Assembly: GCF_001305515.1 (NCBI RefSeq)
Contig: NZ_LJYW01000001.1
Location: 3,228,734 to 3,292,733 of the forward strand
Reading direction: 5' to 3'
From: Prosthecodimorpha hirschii
GTDB taxonomy: Bacteria > Pseudomonadota > Alphaproteobacteria > Rhizobiales > Ancalomicrobiaceae
Length of the DNA: 64,000 bases
The position numbers and the translations under genes are program-made. Every line of letters begins with the position of its first letter. The first letter of the stretch is position 1. Below are positions 18,262 to 29,360 of the stretch, one piece after another. The notes beneath the pieces are model-generated. The model searched no databases, was not told the DNA's origin, and worked only from the letters and a program-made list of their open reading frames with translations.

Positions 18262-19023
18262 CTAGAATTTCCGAATGACATTGGTCTCGATTAGAGCATG
18301 AAGATGGGCACGCAGTCCTGCGGGGACGTGTCCACCGCTGATCACGACGCCGGCCTCCATATTCTTCTCCAGCGCGTGCCCAGTCAGGTTGGCGCTGGTC
18401 AAGAAGGCTGAATTGCCGTCGGCAACGGCCACTTTCGCGTGAACGCGTCCTTCGGCGAACGGTGCCGGTCGGTCGGTCCAGACATACAGCGCTGCCGAAG
18501 GAACACAGCGCCGCATTGTAGCAATAGGATCGACGGACAGGCTCCCGCCATGGTTCGTGGAGGTTTCCAACAGAATTCGGATGTCGATGCCACGAGTGCT
18601 TGCAGCATTCAATGCATCGACCACCGTGGAGACGTCGTATGCAACGAAGCTTACGAGAAAGAGGTCACTTCGCGCGTGACCGATGAGATCCAACAGCACC
18701 TGCTCCGTGCGGCGGGTGGCGACGAATGGTGTCGTCGGGCCCGTCCAAACTAGTTCGACGCTGTTCTCGCGCTGCGCCTCTTGGCGGGCAAAGGCTGCGC
18801 CGACCAAGATCCCGGCCAGCACATCGCCTGATACTTCCGTCTGTTTCCAGGCGGTGATCAAGCGATCAAGCGCTGCGCGAGCAGCCGGCGTGCTCACGAG
18901 CTGGTGCATGCTTCCGTCTCGCTTGATCGGAATCGAGCCGCGGACACGAGCGGCGAGTGCTTCGATCCTCGCCGGAGACAACAGGGCCACGAGGTCCGTG
19001 GCTGCGACAAGCATTGCTTCCAT
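18262..19023 (-). CDS. drmC: DISARM protein DrmC, phospholipase D-like
   Basis: 253 residues with a PLD-superfamily HKD motif in the C-terminal half (GRVHAKVAVADGNSAFLTSA, then NLTGHALEKNMEAGV) and an earlier strand-rich part (ARSDLFLVSFVAYDVSTVVD). Only one HKD is seen, so the protein probably dimerises as one-motif PLD nucleases do. Its start shares a base with the drmB stop. In described DISARM systems DrmC is the accessory PLD protein and is not always needed for protection. Last gene of the operon. Confidence 0.9.
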   Translation of the reverse strand: MEAMLVAATDLVALLSPARIEALAARVRGSIPIKRDGSMHQLVSTPAARAALDRLITAWKQTEVSGDVLAGILVGAAFARQEAQRENSVELVWTGPTTPFVATRRTEQVLLDLIGHARSDLFLVSFVAYDVSTVVDALNAASTRGIDIRILLETSTNHGGSLSVDPIATMRRCVPSAALYVWTDRPAPFAEGRVHAKVAVADGNSAFLTSANLTGHALEKNMEAGVVISGGHVPAGLRAHLHALIETNVIRKF

Positions 19024-20864
19024 CAGACAGTCTCGAAGAATGCTGCATCAGGGTTTTCGAGGGTGGGTACGACCAGGGAGCGATCAAGATGGCGATTACC
19101 GCGCTCGCAGGAAGTTTCCGAGACGAACGAACAAGCGTGACACGCTGCGCCGTGAAGCGACTGATCCTTGCTAGGATCGTGTTCCGCACAGAGAGGATCG
19201 GAGGCGCAGATGTGGGCGCGGTCCAGCGCTTGGCGTAAAAGTCGGCCGAGATTTTCGGGCTTGCCGAGCTCTACCAGTCCACCGAGCGTTCCATCGGAGT
19301 CTGCCGCAGCCGTGTAGATGAGAAATCCGGCTTGATCCCTGCCGTCTTCGACATCCGCATATATCCGCTCGCGAATACTCGCAGCATTGTAGCCGCACTC
19401 CAGCGCCAGTTCCCGGATCAGCATGTGCGCGAGGGTGTGCAGCATAACGTAGCGGACGCCCGGATAACCTTCGTTCGGGTCGAGGTTTCGCTTTTGACGC
19501 CATCCGCGGTGCCCTTGTCTGAGCCGAGCATCAAGCGCTTTCACGGGATCCCTGTCCGCCCAAGCCTTCAAAGCACCGGCGTCGAAACGGATGAAAATAC
19601 CTTCGCCGTGAACTTGGGTGGCCGGCACCCAATTCGGCGCGGCGCGTCCGAGTGGAGCACGTGGGGCTGCATCGTCTCCCGTGCCTTCGTCTGGGGACTC
19701 GACCCTCGTGAACCCTAGTAGGGCATTCACCTCACGAAGGCGCTCCAGTAAGAGGACGCGTGTGATCGCCGAACCAAAGCCCGAAGGAATGCCGACCTTC
19801 TTGCTCATGAAGTGCGGATAATCTGTGGGCGGGTTGTCGGCTGTCAGGACATCCCACTCCGGTCCCTTCAGATCACTTTGCTCGACAGCCGATCCGCCAT
19901 TGCGATGGGCTTCTATGGCGGTCCAGATCTGCTCGTCGGTGAACTGTTCGATACCGGGGAGTTGAGCGGTCTTCTTGAGGGTCTTGACGACGAATGCGAC
20001 CTCGCCGGCGGAACTTACGTCTTCGAAGAAAGTCCAGCCGTCCGCGACTAGTTGCGTCAAAGGGCTTCCTGTTTGCGGTATGGCCAGGACCGATAATGTA
20101 ACTGGGAACCAGCCATTCGTCGCCCCTAGAAGGATGGCGCGAGGGTCTTCCGTGCAATCGTCCTCGAACTTGTCAATGTGCGGATGTCGCCCGCGACACC
20201 CCGGCAGATTGTCTCGGCCCGCCTGACCAAAGGCCTGCGCCATGTTCTTCGATGCGCCGCAGCCGTCACACTTGACCCACAGGTTCTCGGTTTGAAGTGA
20301 TGCGCCGCTCTCGAAGAACCTCAGCGTCGCACGACAGGTGCTAGGTCCACCGTGAACGAACCAGTGCCAGGCAAAGTCGTCCAAGTGGCCAGCCCGACAA
20401 GCCATGAGAAAGCGTGCCGGGACGGCATCGGCATCCCTGGCCCTTTGATCATTATTCGATCCACGACAGCCCTCATGGACGAAACGCGTCAGTTCAGGGC
20501 GATATCTGTTTTCCTTCAGCTTGAACAAGCCGGCGTCATAGGGTGACAGCAGTCCGCATTTCACGCAGCGCAGCCATCTCGGGAAAGGCTTAACGGGCAC
20601 GCCGATCAGCGCCGCAGCAGAAAAGGGGTCTACGATGTCCCTTTCGCCGATGGGTGGCATACGCAATGAATCGACCTGGGGACCGAGCACGCTCCGGACA
20701 TTGGCCAGCAAGCGTGCCTCCTGTATCGGCTGACACCGATCTTTCTCCCAGCGATCGATCCCCATCGTGACCACCGACATGTTCGGCAGGTCGATCAAGG
20801 CTCCAGGACCATACGTCCACAGCAGCTGGCTCGGTCGGATTTCTCCTACGGGTGTCCTGCTCAT
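19023..20864 (-). CDS. drmB: DISARM protein DrmB (DUF1998)
   Basis: 613 residues from ATG 20864, which overlaps the drmA stop (ATGA); the upstream ATG 20903 is inside drmA. The N-terminus (GEIRPSQLLWTYGPGALIDL) is characteristic of the family. Several Cys pairs (CVKCGL, CDGCGA) and the C-terminal cluster CHACSF with flanking Cys suggest metal binding. The DUF1998-type part contains GVRYVMLHTLAHMLIRELAL. In DISARM, DrmA and DrmB form the core complex that loads on incoming DNA. Spacing and overlap show obligatory co-expression with drmA. Confidence 0.92.
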   Translation of the reverse strand: MSRTPVGEIRPSQLLWTYGPGALIDLPNMSVVTMGIDRWEKDRCQPIQEARLLANVRSVLGPQVDSLRMPPIGERDIVDPFSAAALIGVPVKPFPRWLRCVKCGLLSPYDAGLFKLKENRYRPELTRFVHEGCRGSNNDQRARDADAVPARFLMACRAGHLDDFAWHWFVHGGPSTCRATLRFFESGASLQTENLWVKCDGCGASKNMAQAFGQAGRDNLPGCRGRHPHIDKFEDDCTEDPRAILLGATNGWFPVTLSVLAIPQTGSPLTQLVADGWTFFEDVSSAGEVAFVVKTLKKTAQLPGIEQFTDEQIWTAIEAHRNGGSAVEQSDLKGPEWDVLTADNPPTDYPHFMSKKVGIPSGFGSAITRVLLLERLREVNALLGFTRVESPDEGTGDDAAPRAPLGRAAPNWVPATQVHGEGIFIRFDAGALKAWADRDPVKALDARLRQGHRGWRQKRNLDPNEGYPGVRYVMLHTLAHMLIRELALECGYNAASIRERIYADVEDGRDQAGFLIYTAAADSDGTLGGLVELGKPENLGRLLRQALDRAHICASDPLCAEHDPSKDQSLHGAACHACSFVSETSCERGNRHLDRSLVVPTLENPDAAFFETV

Positions 20865-23800
20865 TGCTGATCCTCCTCGAGGGCCGTAACCCGCGGTCGC
20901 CACGTCGGATCACTGGTCGATCGGTCGTCCTCCATCACGAGCCTCACTCCGGGCTCGACTTCGCGCATCGACATCGGGACGGTCCAATCGGTCCAAGGCC
21001 TGATGCCGGGAGCTGAGAGCAGCGGATAGGCGGTGGGACCCGCGCCATGCTTCTGATAGACGAGCGTACGGCCGCCAACGCCCGCTTCATTGGCCCATTC
21101 GTCGGCACGGCTCTTCATCTCGGCTTCGGTCAGAGCCTTCTTCCCCGAGTCCTCGGTGACTTCCCAGGTACGAGCGGTGACGGCACCTATCGTTTCCTGC
21201 ATCTCGTTGAGACTTGGACTGTTCATGGCGCCAGCCCCAGTGTTCGCCGCGAAGGGATCATAAGTGTGCCGCATGATCGAAAGCATCGCGCCGGTGAGCC
21301 CCCGATCCAGCGCTCGCGGTGAGAACGGGGTGACTGATTGGGCCTCGACATGCTGATAGAAGGTCGCGTGGTAGTGCTCTAACGTCTCGTAGTGCGAAAG
21401 GTCGCGAGGCCGCGCCCAAGTCAGCACGGTCGCCACGAGACCCGGCGGCGTGCGGCCCACACGGCTGGTTGCCTGGATGTACTCGGCCGTTCCCTTCGGC
21501 TGACCGTTGACGACCATCACCCCGAGGCGATTCACATCGACACCGACTGAAAGCATATTGGTCGCCAGCACGGCGTCGATCGGTCGGGCCTCTCCCGGCT
21601 TTCTGTTGGTGACCCATTTGCCATGTGCCGGATCGAACGCCCCCTCGAACGGCACCTCAAGCTGATCGAGGTATCGAGGAATGTCCTGGCTGGAGACGCG
21701 CGAGGTTAATTCGCTGACTTCCTCGACACGACGCTGGGAGAGCCCCGGCCGGTCCACCAAGCTCATATTGACGCGGAATGAACGCGTTTGGACGTCGTCC
21801 TCCGCCAGCCGCTTCATGCCGCCGAGTTCGCGCAGCGAGTTGAAGTAGCCGACGAGTGTCATGTAGGGGTCGGCCACCGGGCCGAACCGATCGAACAGCG
21901 CCTGCGCCGCGGTCAGGAACGCCGTGTAGGTCCTGATCAGCACCGCAGGACGCGAGCTGCCGGGCGCACAGACCCCCATATACCGCCGCCCGGGCTTCTC
22001 GCTGATCGGTCTCTGGACCGAGAAGAAGTTGTCCTCGACGTCCAGTCCGGAAGGTGGGAACACCGAGATCCTGCGCATGAAAACATTGCGCACCTGATCA
22101 TCGGCCCGCCGCACGGTCGCGGTGGAGGCGACGACTTTGGGGCGGACCTTCGTGTCGCCCAGAGCCCAGCTGCTCAGCTCGTCGACGGCCGTTTCGTACA
22201 GACCGACCATGGTGCCCAACGGACCGCTGATGAGGTGGAACTCGTCTTGGATGATCAAGTCTGGTGGTCGAATTGCGCGGACCGGCTTCACACTGGCGGC
22301 CGGATATGCCCCCCTCGCTCGGTGCCCCGTGCCGCAGTCGTGACTCGGCCAGAGCAACCCATGGCGTCCGCATTCCTGCTCGACGCGGCCGAAAAGGTTC
22401 CGAACCTCGGGACGCCACGCCATCATCGCGAACTTGTCCACGGTCGCGATCATCATCGTCGGCGGGCGGTGATAGATTTCCTCATCGACGACTTTCACGG
22501 GAAGCCCTGGGTGAGGCAGCCCAGTGGATTTCGCCTTCGAGAAATCGCAGCCGCCCAGCTTGTCGCCGCAGTGGATCAGCGTTCGGCCAGCGATCCTGTC
22601 GACCTCGATGTCGCGGCCACCGGAGATCTCCGATCCGCACCAAGGGCAGCTGGTCAGTTGTGCAGGCGATGCAATGCCTGCCTTGTTGCGATCGTTGTTT
22701 CGAATGGCCTCGACAGCCTGGTGAGACGCTTCGGTCGTGCCCGGTGTCACGCGATTGCCGACCCAGAGACCAAGCGTAAACGGCTCCTTGCCCCAGGTCT
22801 TGTCGTTAGCACGACGGATGACCTCCATCGCACAGAGCAGCGTCGTCGCCCTCTGAAACTGCTGCAGGGTCAGGAGGCGCAGCGTGTAGCGCATGATGAC
22901 GGCGAGACCGCGGGAAGCGTCGAGGCCGCCCAGATCATTCTTCAGGCGGCGCATTGCCATGGCGAAAGCCGCCACGCCGAGATAGGCCTCGGTCTTGCCA
23001 CCACCCGTCGGGAACCAGAGGAGATCGGCGAACGCCTCGACCGGCTTCGTCCGGTCCGGGTGTGTCGGATCGGCGAGCGACGGGATCGACAGGAGCAGGA
23101 ACGCAAGCTGGAACGGGCGCCACGATCTGTTCTTCGGGACGTCCAAAGTGGTCACGTCGACGGCTTCGTTCCGTCTGCGCTTCAGAGCGTAGATGCTTCG
23201 GACACGCTGCATGGCCATGGATCGGTTGGCGAAGCGGAACGCCTCCAGCGCCTTCGGATCGGCGAAGAGCGTGCCCATGCCCTCTCGAAGGCGGCGCAGG
23301 ATCTCCTCGCAGCGCTCGATGACGTCCTTGCCCGGATTGTCGAAGCCGATGATCTCGGACCCAAGCCGGGCCTTCTGCTCACCGATCCAAACGGCGTAAT
23401 CGTCGACGAGGCACGAAAGAGCGTCGCGCAGCGCGTCCGGCGCCATCTCCGCCAGCCGCGTCATGTCGAGCCAGCCCTCGTCGACCATGCGCCGCATGGC
23501 TGGGCGGTCCCTGGGGTCGAGGCCGGGCGTTTCGGTGACGGCGACTTCGTAGCGCGGGATGATCTCGGTTCTGACGCGATGGGCCTTCGTCGGGTCCTCG
23601 CGCGTAGTATCGGCGTGAACGGACACCCCGTGTCCGACCGCGAACTCCAGCCTGTTGCGATAGATGAGCGCGAGACGGTCGCGTTCCGGGTCGTCGACGA
23701 CCACTTCGTTGGAGGGGCGACGCCGAAAGACCGACTTGTCCCCGTGATCTTCGGGGGCCTCTACGGTGATCTCCGGCTGGAACAGCCAGGCGCGGTCCTT

Positions 23801-24856
23801 GTTGTCTTCGGGTTCCAACTGCCCGTTGACGAGGAACAACGTGACCAGGCGCTCGCCCTTGTTGTTCGTCCGAACCGTGCCCTGCAGGCGGACATCCGGT
23901 TGGTCGGGATCGGGAGTGGACGGCTTGATCGGCCCGTCGACGAGCGGAACCGTGACAACGCCACCACACGGTATGCGCTGCCAGACCCTGACCTTCACCT
24001 CCTCCTGGTGACCGGTCTGGCGATTCTTTCGCGTCTTGACGATCTCGTGCTCATCGTTCGGGACCCGCTCGTACCGTCCCCACCGTGCATCGACGGCCAG
24101 CTTCCCGACATCGGGCGCTACGCAGAAGGTGAGGCCCATGCTGGAGGGAACCAGCGACTGGTTGTTCGTGGTGTCGATCTCGTCGAGCGCGTCGTCTTCG
24201 GGCTCCACGCGGCCGGTGGCACTCGGGAACTCTGCCCCCGGCTCGTGCAGCGAGGCGGTCCGCTCTTCCTCAAGGTCCCCGGCCTCATCGGCGGCGGAAG
24301 CCGGTTCCACCTGAGCGGTCTGATCGTCCCCCGGGCGTCGGGGCGCCAACTTGCCGACTAGGTAACGATCGCGGACGCTCATGTCCTTGATCAACTCGCG
24401 CGGCCCTTCCGCGGGGCCCAGTAGGTCATCCCGCACGGAAAGCTCGAGAAGATCGCGAACGTAGACCACGTCCTGGATCAGCGGCACCGCGTCAGGTGAG
24501 GCGGCGCCGAGCAACGGAAGGACGCGCAAGAAATCACCCCACGGCAGCCGAGTTGCCGGTGCGCTGGGCGCGGTCAGGCCGAGCACGGTCAGGGGAACTG
24601 CCGGGTCAACGGTTTGAGCCTGGTCGAAATAGATGGTCCGACCATCAGCATCGGACCGGATACGCAGAATGCGACTGACGCTCCTCGCCGCACCGTCGGA
24701 GCCCACGACGACTGCCCAATCCCCAGGGGCGATGGCGGTTTCGTCGGTTGGACCAAGGTTGATCCGGACGGAATACCCGTTGGAGGCCAGCTCGCCGCGG
24801 ATGATCCACGCGGTATGCTGGAGGGCGGCTTGTTCAATCAGCTCGGTCATCTTCAA
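20861..24856 (-). CDS. drmA: DISARM helicase DrmA
   Basis: 1331 residues, SF2 helicase. Walker A is PTGGGKT at about residue 615, the Walker B variant DEFH (IIQDEFHLISGPLGT) is near 870, motif III is STATVR, and motifs V-VI are in VNGQPKGTAEYIQATSRVGR near 1125. The first about 560 residues are non-helicase and family-specific. Four Cys in SCPWCGSEISG...CGDKLGGC suggest a zinc insertion. In DISARM, DrmA pairs with DrmB to bind single-stranded 5' ends of invading DNA and unwind it. Its start overlaps the end of drmMI (ATGA), so it depends on translation through a broken gene upstream. Confidence 0.93.
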   Translation of the reverse strand: MKMTELIEQAALQHTAWIIRGELASNGYSVRINLGPTDETAIAPGDWAVVVGSDGAARSVSRILRIRSDADGRTIYFDQAQTVDPAVPLTVLGLTAPSAPATRLPWGDFLRVLPLLGAASPDAVPLIQDVVYVRDLLELSVRDDLLGPAEGPRELIKDMSVRDRYLVGKLAPRRPGDDQTAQVEPASAADEAGDLEEERTASLHEPGAEFPSATGRVEPEDDALDEIDTTNNQSLVPSSMGLTFCVAPDVGKLAVDARWGRYERVPNDEHEIVKTRKNRQTGHQEEVKVRVWQRIPCGGVVTVPLVDGPIKPSTPDPDQPDVRLQGTVRTNNKGERLVTLFLVNGQLEPEDNKDRAWLFQPEITVEAPEDHGDKSVFRRRPSNEVVVDDPERDRLALIYRNRLEFAVGHGVSVHADTTREDPTKAHRVRTEIIPRYEVAVTETPGLDPRDRPAMRRMVDEGWLDMTRLAEMAPDALRDALSCLVDDYAVWIGEQKARLGSEIIGFDNPGKDVIERCEEILRRLREGMGTLFADPKALEAFRFANRSMAMQRVRSIYALKRRRNEAVDVTTLDVPKNRSWRPFQLAFLLLSIPSLADPTHPDRTKPVEAFADLLWFPTGGGKTEAYLGVAAFAMAMRRLKNDLGGLDASRGLAVIMRYTLRLLTLQQFQRATTLLCAMEVIRRANDKTWGKEPFTLGLWVGNRVTPGTTEASHQAVEAIRNNDRNKAGIASPAQLTSCPWCGSEISGGRDIEVDRIAGRTLIHCGDKLGGCDFSKAKSTGLPHPGLPVKVVDEEIYHRPPTMMIATVDKFAMMAWRPEVRNLFGRVEQECGRHGLLWPSHDCGTGHRARGAYPAASVKPVRAIRPPDLIIQDEFHLISGPLGTMVGLYETAVDELSSWALGDTKVRPKVVASTATVRRADDQVRNVFMRRISVFPPSGLDVEDNFFSVQRPISEKPGRRYMGVCAPGSSRPAVLIRTYTAFLTAAQALFDRFGPVADPYMTLVGYFNSLRELGGMKRLAEDDVQTRSFRVNMSLVDRPGLSQRRVEEVSELTSRVSSQDIPRYLDQLEVPFEGAFDPAHGKWVTNRKPGEARPIDAVLATNMLSVGVDVNRLGVMVVNGQPKGTAEYIQATSRVGRTPPGLVATVLTWARPRDLSHYETLEHYHATFYQHVEAQSVTPFSPRALDRGLTGAMLSIMRHTYDPFAANTGAGAMNSPSLNEMQETIGAVTARTWEVTEDSGKKALTEAEMKSRADEWANEAGVGGRTLVYQKHGAGPTAYPLLSAPGIRPWTDWTVPMSMREVEPGVRLVMEDDRSTSDPTWRPRVTALEEDQQ

Positions 24857-27800
24857 TCACTCTCGGAAATGCGATAGCGGGCCCCGCGACGCTCGCCTTG
24901 ACGTTCGACAGTGCCACTCGCCAGCAGTTCGTTGATCGCTGCGTTCCATTGGCCGTCGGGGATGTCGACATAGGCGAGGATGTCTGACTTGCTCAACCAA
25001 GTCCGCCGTGCCTCAAGAAATGTCCTAATCGCCTCGGTCGCGCGATTTGGGTTTCCCTCACTCTCGGGCGCATGCGCCGATGTGCCCTCGAGGTCGAAGG
25101 ATTTCTGAGTAGATTTTTCCCCAACACAGGGTCGTGCTCTGGCATCTACTCGTACCTTTTTCCCATGCAGGCCATTCTCGACTTCTTCTTCAAACCTTTG
25201 GTGATTGAGTTCTGAGAGTCGCCTGAGTACTTCGATGCGAGCATTATTGGAGATAGTGAATCGAACCCGATCATTTTCGGGTAGATAATCAACCTCTCGA
25301 AATGAGTGCCCAAGATCGATATCGTCCCATCCATACGCATCCAAGACAGCAATATCCATTTCCTTGTGCAGCTTTCGGAACATCTCAAGATCGTCGGATC
25401 GATCTTCCGGATTGTGGAATTGATTGTATATCTCTGTGAGGCCGGCCGAGCGTTCGCGCATGAGCTGTTGACGGGTGGAAACGTAGCGCGATCCGAGTGG
25501 TTCAAAACGATCACGCACTCCCGCCCTCGGCATCGGCCAAGTTTCCAAGATCGCCGATGTGAAGTATCTCAGAGTGGAGGTTCCCAATTTTCCGCTCAGC
25601 CATCTGGCCCAAACATCGTGCAACGATGATTGCAGCGCACAGAATTCTCGCCAACCGTCGAGGAAGATCAGTTTTACTTGCGTGTTGTAAACTGCATCAG
25701 TTGAGACCCGCGCAAAACAAACATGCTTCGTCACTGAAGCGATCGCTAGGACGGATTCCCTCTTCGGAAATTCACTTAGGATGGATGGCCTCAGATCCCA
25801 AAATTTCCAGAAACAGTCTTGATGTATCTGTCCAGTAAGCGATTCCCTGTATGGTCGAACAAGTTCTGCAAGTCGATCAAACGCTGGACCATACTTGCGT
25901 GCACGATCCTCCGGCCAGTCGCGGAAATATATTACCCAACGAGAAGGCTCCAATACTGGAGATGAATTTAAGTCTTGGCCATTGTATAAAGGAACAATGA
26001 CCTCGCGACACTTTGGATCACGACTAATTATTTCGTCTCGTTCCGCTTGGGTGAGTTCGAAGCCTCGACCCATTATGTTCTGACCTTCAGAAAATAACCC
26101 TTTGAGTTCCTTTAGTTTGACAGGCCGCTTCAGCTCAAAATCTTCCTCTAATGCTCCGTTGATTAGGCGGACTGTAGTCGAGTCGAGAATGGCAGTGCCT
26201 CTCCAAGGTTGCTTTGATATCCAAACAACTGACACTACAACCGCTGCGTTTCCGGGCCATGGAATTTCAGAGAAGGCTCGGTAAATGGTCCCTCCACATG
26301 CAATAATCTGGTCAAGGCCGACAGCGCGCGACCCCGTCTCGGAAATAGATTTGGTTGCGATCATCCCAAGGCCGCCCGTAGACCTGAGCAAATAAAAAGA
26401 TCGGAGCATGAAGTAGACACAATAGTCTGCGGCACCCACAGCGTTGTGTCGCACGTAGTTAAGGTATTCTTGGTAGGATAAACCAAACCGACGACCAATA
26501 AGCTTTCCTCCAGAAAAGGGTGGATTGCCGATGAACGCATCGAAGCCGTCCCGATCATCACCAAAGACCTCTGGAAATTCGAGCGGCCAATGGAAGGGCT
26601 CGCGGGCGAGGCCATCGGGCGCGTCGATGCGCAGGTCAGTCATCGCATCCCGACGAAGCCGATCTATCGCGGCCTCGGTGCCGTTTGCCGCAGCATCGGC
26701 CAAGACCTCAAGAGTTTGCAGTCGATCTGCGCGCTCGGTCGCGCGCGTTTCCTCCAGAATAGGGTGGATTGCCGATGAACGCATCGAAGCCGTCCCGATC
26801 ATCACCAAAGACCTCTGGAAATTCGAGCGGCCAATGGAAGGGCTCGCGGGCGAGGCCATCGGGCGCGTCGATGCGCAGGTCAGTCATCGCATCCCGACGA
26901 AGCCGATCTATCGCGGCCTCGGTGCCGTTTGCCGCAGCATCGGCCAAGACCTCAAGAGTTTGCAGTCGATCTGCGCGCTCGGTCGCGCGCGTTTCCGCCA
27001 GAATGATTCCGACGAAGGCATCGGCCACTGCCTGCGGCAGAAGCAGCGCCTGTCGCGACTCGGCATCAAGTGCGGCCATCGCATCCACATCTCCGATGTC
27101 CCGGATAGGAATGGAGCGCAGCCGGGTGCGTAGTTCGATTGCACTATCCACAGCGGCCTGGATGCTCCGCCCGAACAGTCGGAGCTGTTTCGACCCTTTT
27201 CGGGGCCATACTGAGCTCGGTCAGCTGCCGAATGTCGTGGATCCCGAGCAGGCTGTCGCCGCTGCGCAGATTGTGGTCAAGGAAGCCGAAGGGCCGTCCC
27301 TTGGACATGGTGGTCAGCCAGAGTGAGAGCTTGGCCAGCTCCACGGCGAGCGGGTTCTTGTCCACACCGTAGAGGCACCGTTCCGCCACGAGGCGACGGG
27401 CGACGATGGCGCGTTCCTCTACGTCCTTTGACAGGGGGTCGAAGCCTCCGGAGGAGGCGTCAACGATCCGCCCTTCGCTGTCGATCTGCTTGCCGCTGGC
27501 CTCCGTCACCGACCAAGCCTCGACCAGACGATCCGAGAGCCATCGGCACGCCTGCACCAAGAAGGCTCCGGACCCCATGGCAGGATCGCAAATCTTCAGA
27601 TCCAGCAGCTCCTCGGCGCTCTTCAGCTCCCAGTCCTCGGGCGCCTTGCCCTCGGCCGGACCGCGGTAGGCGACTGGGGTCAGCGTTTCCGCGACGATCT
27701 TCCCGGTGAGGCTCTTGGGCGTGTAATGCGTGCCACTCTCGCGCCGGTCGGCACCGAGCACGACGACGAAAGCGCCTTTGTGGTGCAAGAGCGGATAGCC

Positions 27801-29360
27801 CCAGGGGTCGGTCCGCAGGAGGGGCGCGTAGGGCAGGATGCGATTTCGCAAACCGACGTCGCCGCGGCAAACGGTGAGGAGGCGCGCGGCGAGACGATCG
27901 TCGGCTGCCCGCTCAAGGGCGTTGCGGATGGCGGACTCCGAGCGTTCGCTCCGTTCCTTCAGCAGTTCAGCAACCCTTGCCGGACCATCCAGGCGCGCCG
28001 ACTCGATCTCGCCGAGCGTCACGCGCGGGCTCTTCGCTTTCGCGCCGCTGTCGAGTTCCAGCGTGACATCGTCGACGCGCTTCACCGTGCGTTCGAGGAG
28101 GCCCTCGTAGACGTGCCCGATCTGCTCGACGTCGAGTGCACGGTAGGACAGCGTGCGACCTTCGAAAGTCTGGATCGCTTCCAGCAGGAGCAGAACGGTG
28201 CGGTCATCGATCGGGAGCGGTTCGGCCGGGTCGGTTCGCCAGTTCGTCCCCTTCTTGCGACCTTCGAGGAAGGGATAGCGATCAGGATCGAACAGTGACC
28301 CACCGAGCGCGGGCAGCCGCAGCGTCGGATGGTCGATGCCGCCAAAGACGCCACGAAACAGGGCGAGCAACCGCGACCAAGCGGACCGGCGACGCTCGAG
28401 GATCTCTTCGGAATCCGCCCGCAGCTGCATTCGCAGGCTGGAGATGGCGTAGAAGGAGTCGTAACGGGGGTCTCCGAGAAGCAGAAGGGCACGTTCCTCG
28501 GCAGATAGCAGGAAGACGAGCCGCATCATGACCGTAAGACCGGCTTCGTAGAGTTCTCGCGGATCGACGTCGCGCAGGAGTTCGCGATTGCGATCCTGAT
28601 CGGCTCGGTCGAGCGCCTGAACGAGCACTTCGACGGCGCGCCGGACCTGTTCTCCGAGCGCCTCCGTCACGTCGTCCTGGTGCTTCAGGGACCGCTCATA
28701 GAGCGCCGGCAGCTTGCCCTCGTCGGGTCCGAAGAAACGACGGACGCCCAGAAGGCTGACGAAGGCGCGCAGCGTCTCCGTTTCCTGGCCCCAAAGGCGC
28801 GCATACCAACTCGCGAAGCCTGCCATGGCACCGGCAGGCGCGTGGACGAGCATCCAGCGCTCGCCATTGGTGACGATGCCAGTGGGGCATCCCGTCGCCC
28901 GGAGCAGAGCGACCATCCGGTCAGCCGGGGTGATCGCGAGGCCATCGAAACGGCGCGTCGTGTCCAGATCGGTGTCCGGTTCGTAGACGTGGATGAGCAG
29001 AAGCGGTTCGTCGGAGTTCGTTGGATTCACGACCGCCAGATCGGGCGCGACCGTGACCCCGTGTTCGGGCATCGAGACGGTGAGCTGCTCAGGCAGTGTC
29101 GCGCCCCTGCGCAGCACCGTCTCATCCATTTCCAGCGCGGTGACCAGCACGTCGTTGATCCAGGCCGCGTGCAGCGCTGGAAGGTCGAGGTCTTCCACGT
29201 CGACGGCATCGCGCCATTCCTCATAGGTCCGACGAAGCCGCTGAGGCCGCCCGGAAGGCAGAGCTTCGAGGCCTTGCGGGAAGACTTCCCGCAGCACGGG
29301 CACCGCCAGAAAGGACCCAGAGACTTCGATGAGGTTCAGCCACTCGTGATCGTTGCTCAT
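24853..29360 (-). pseudogene. drmMI: DISARM class 1 adenine-N6 methyltransferase DrmMI, broken in three frames
   Basis: Three same-strand frames make up one gene. The first, ATG 29360 to 27144, carries the SAM-binding motif DPAMGSGAFLVQACRWL. A middle frame (27151-26708) and a last frame (26859-24853) each hold the catalytic motif NPPY or NPPF. The first frame is lost near 27200 (AAAAGGG run; the continuation KQLRLFGRSIQAAVDSAI is one base out). A 244-bp tandem duplication (26504-26991) then shifts the frame again, since 244 is not divisible by 3. Removing 244+1 bases restores 1421 codons without a stop. Start overlaps the drmD stop (ATGA). As sequenced, no complete enzyme is made. Assembly error should be excluded. 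Confidence 0.9.
26504..26991. repeat. 244-bp direct tandem duplication inside drmMI
   Basis: Unit 26504-26747 is repeated at 26748-26991 with a constant offset of 244 and apparently one mismatch (near 26514 / 26758). The boundaries share a short motif, TTTCCTCCAGAA at 26504 and TTTCCGCCAGAA at 26992, which points to slippage or recombination between short repeats. It covers the methyltransferase motif IV region. Confidence 0.93.

Noticed and set aside
21788-24361. 857-residue open frame on the plus strand opposite drmA
   Set aside because: It is the antisense shadow of drmA, whose helicase motifs are on the minus strand; the antisense protein has no recognisable motif and strongly biased composition.
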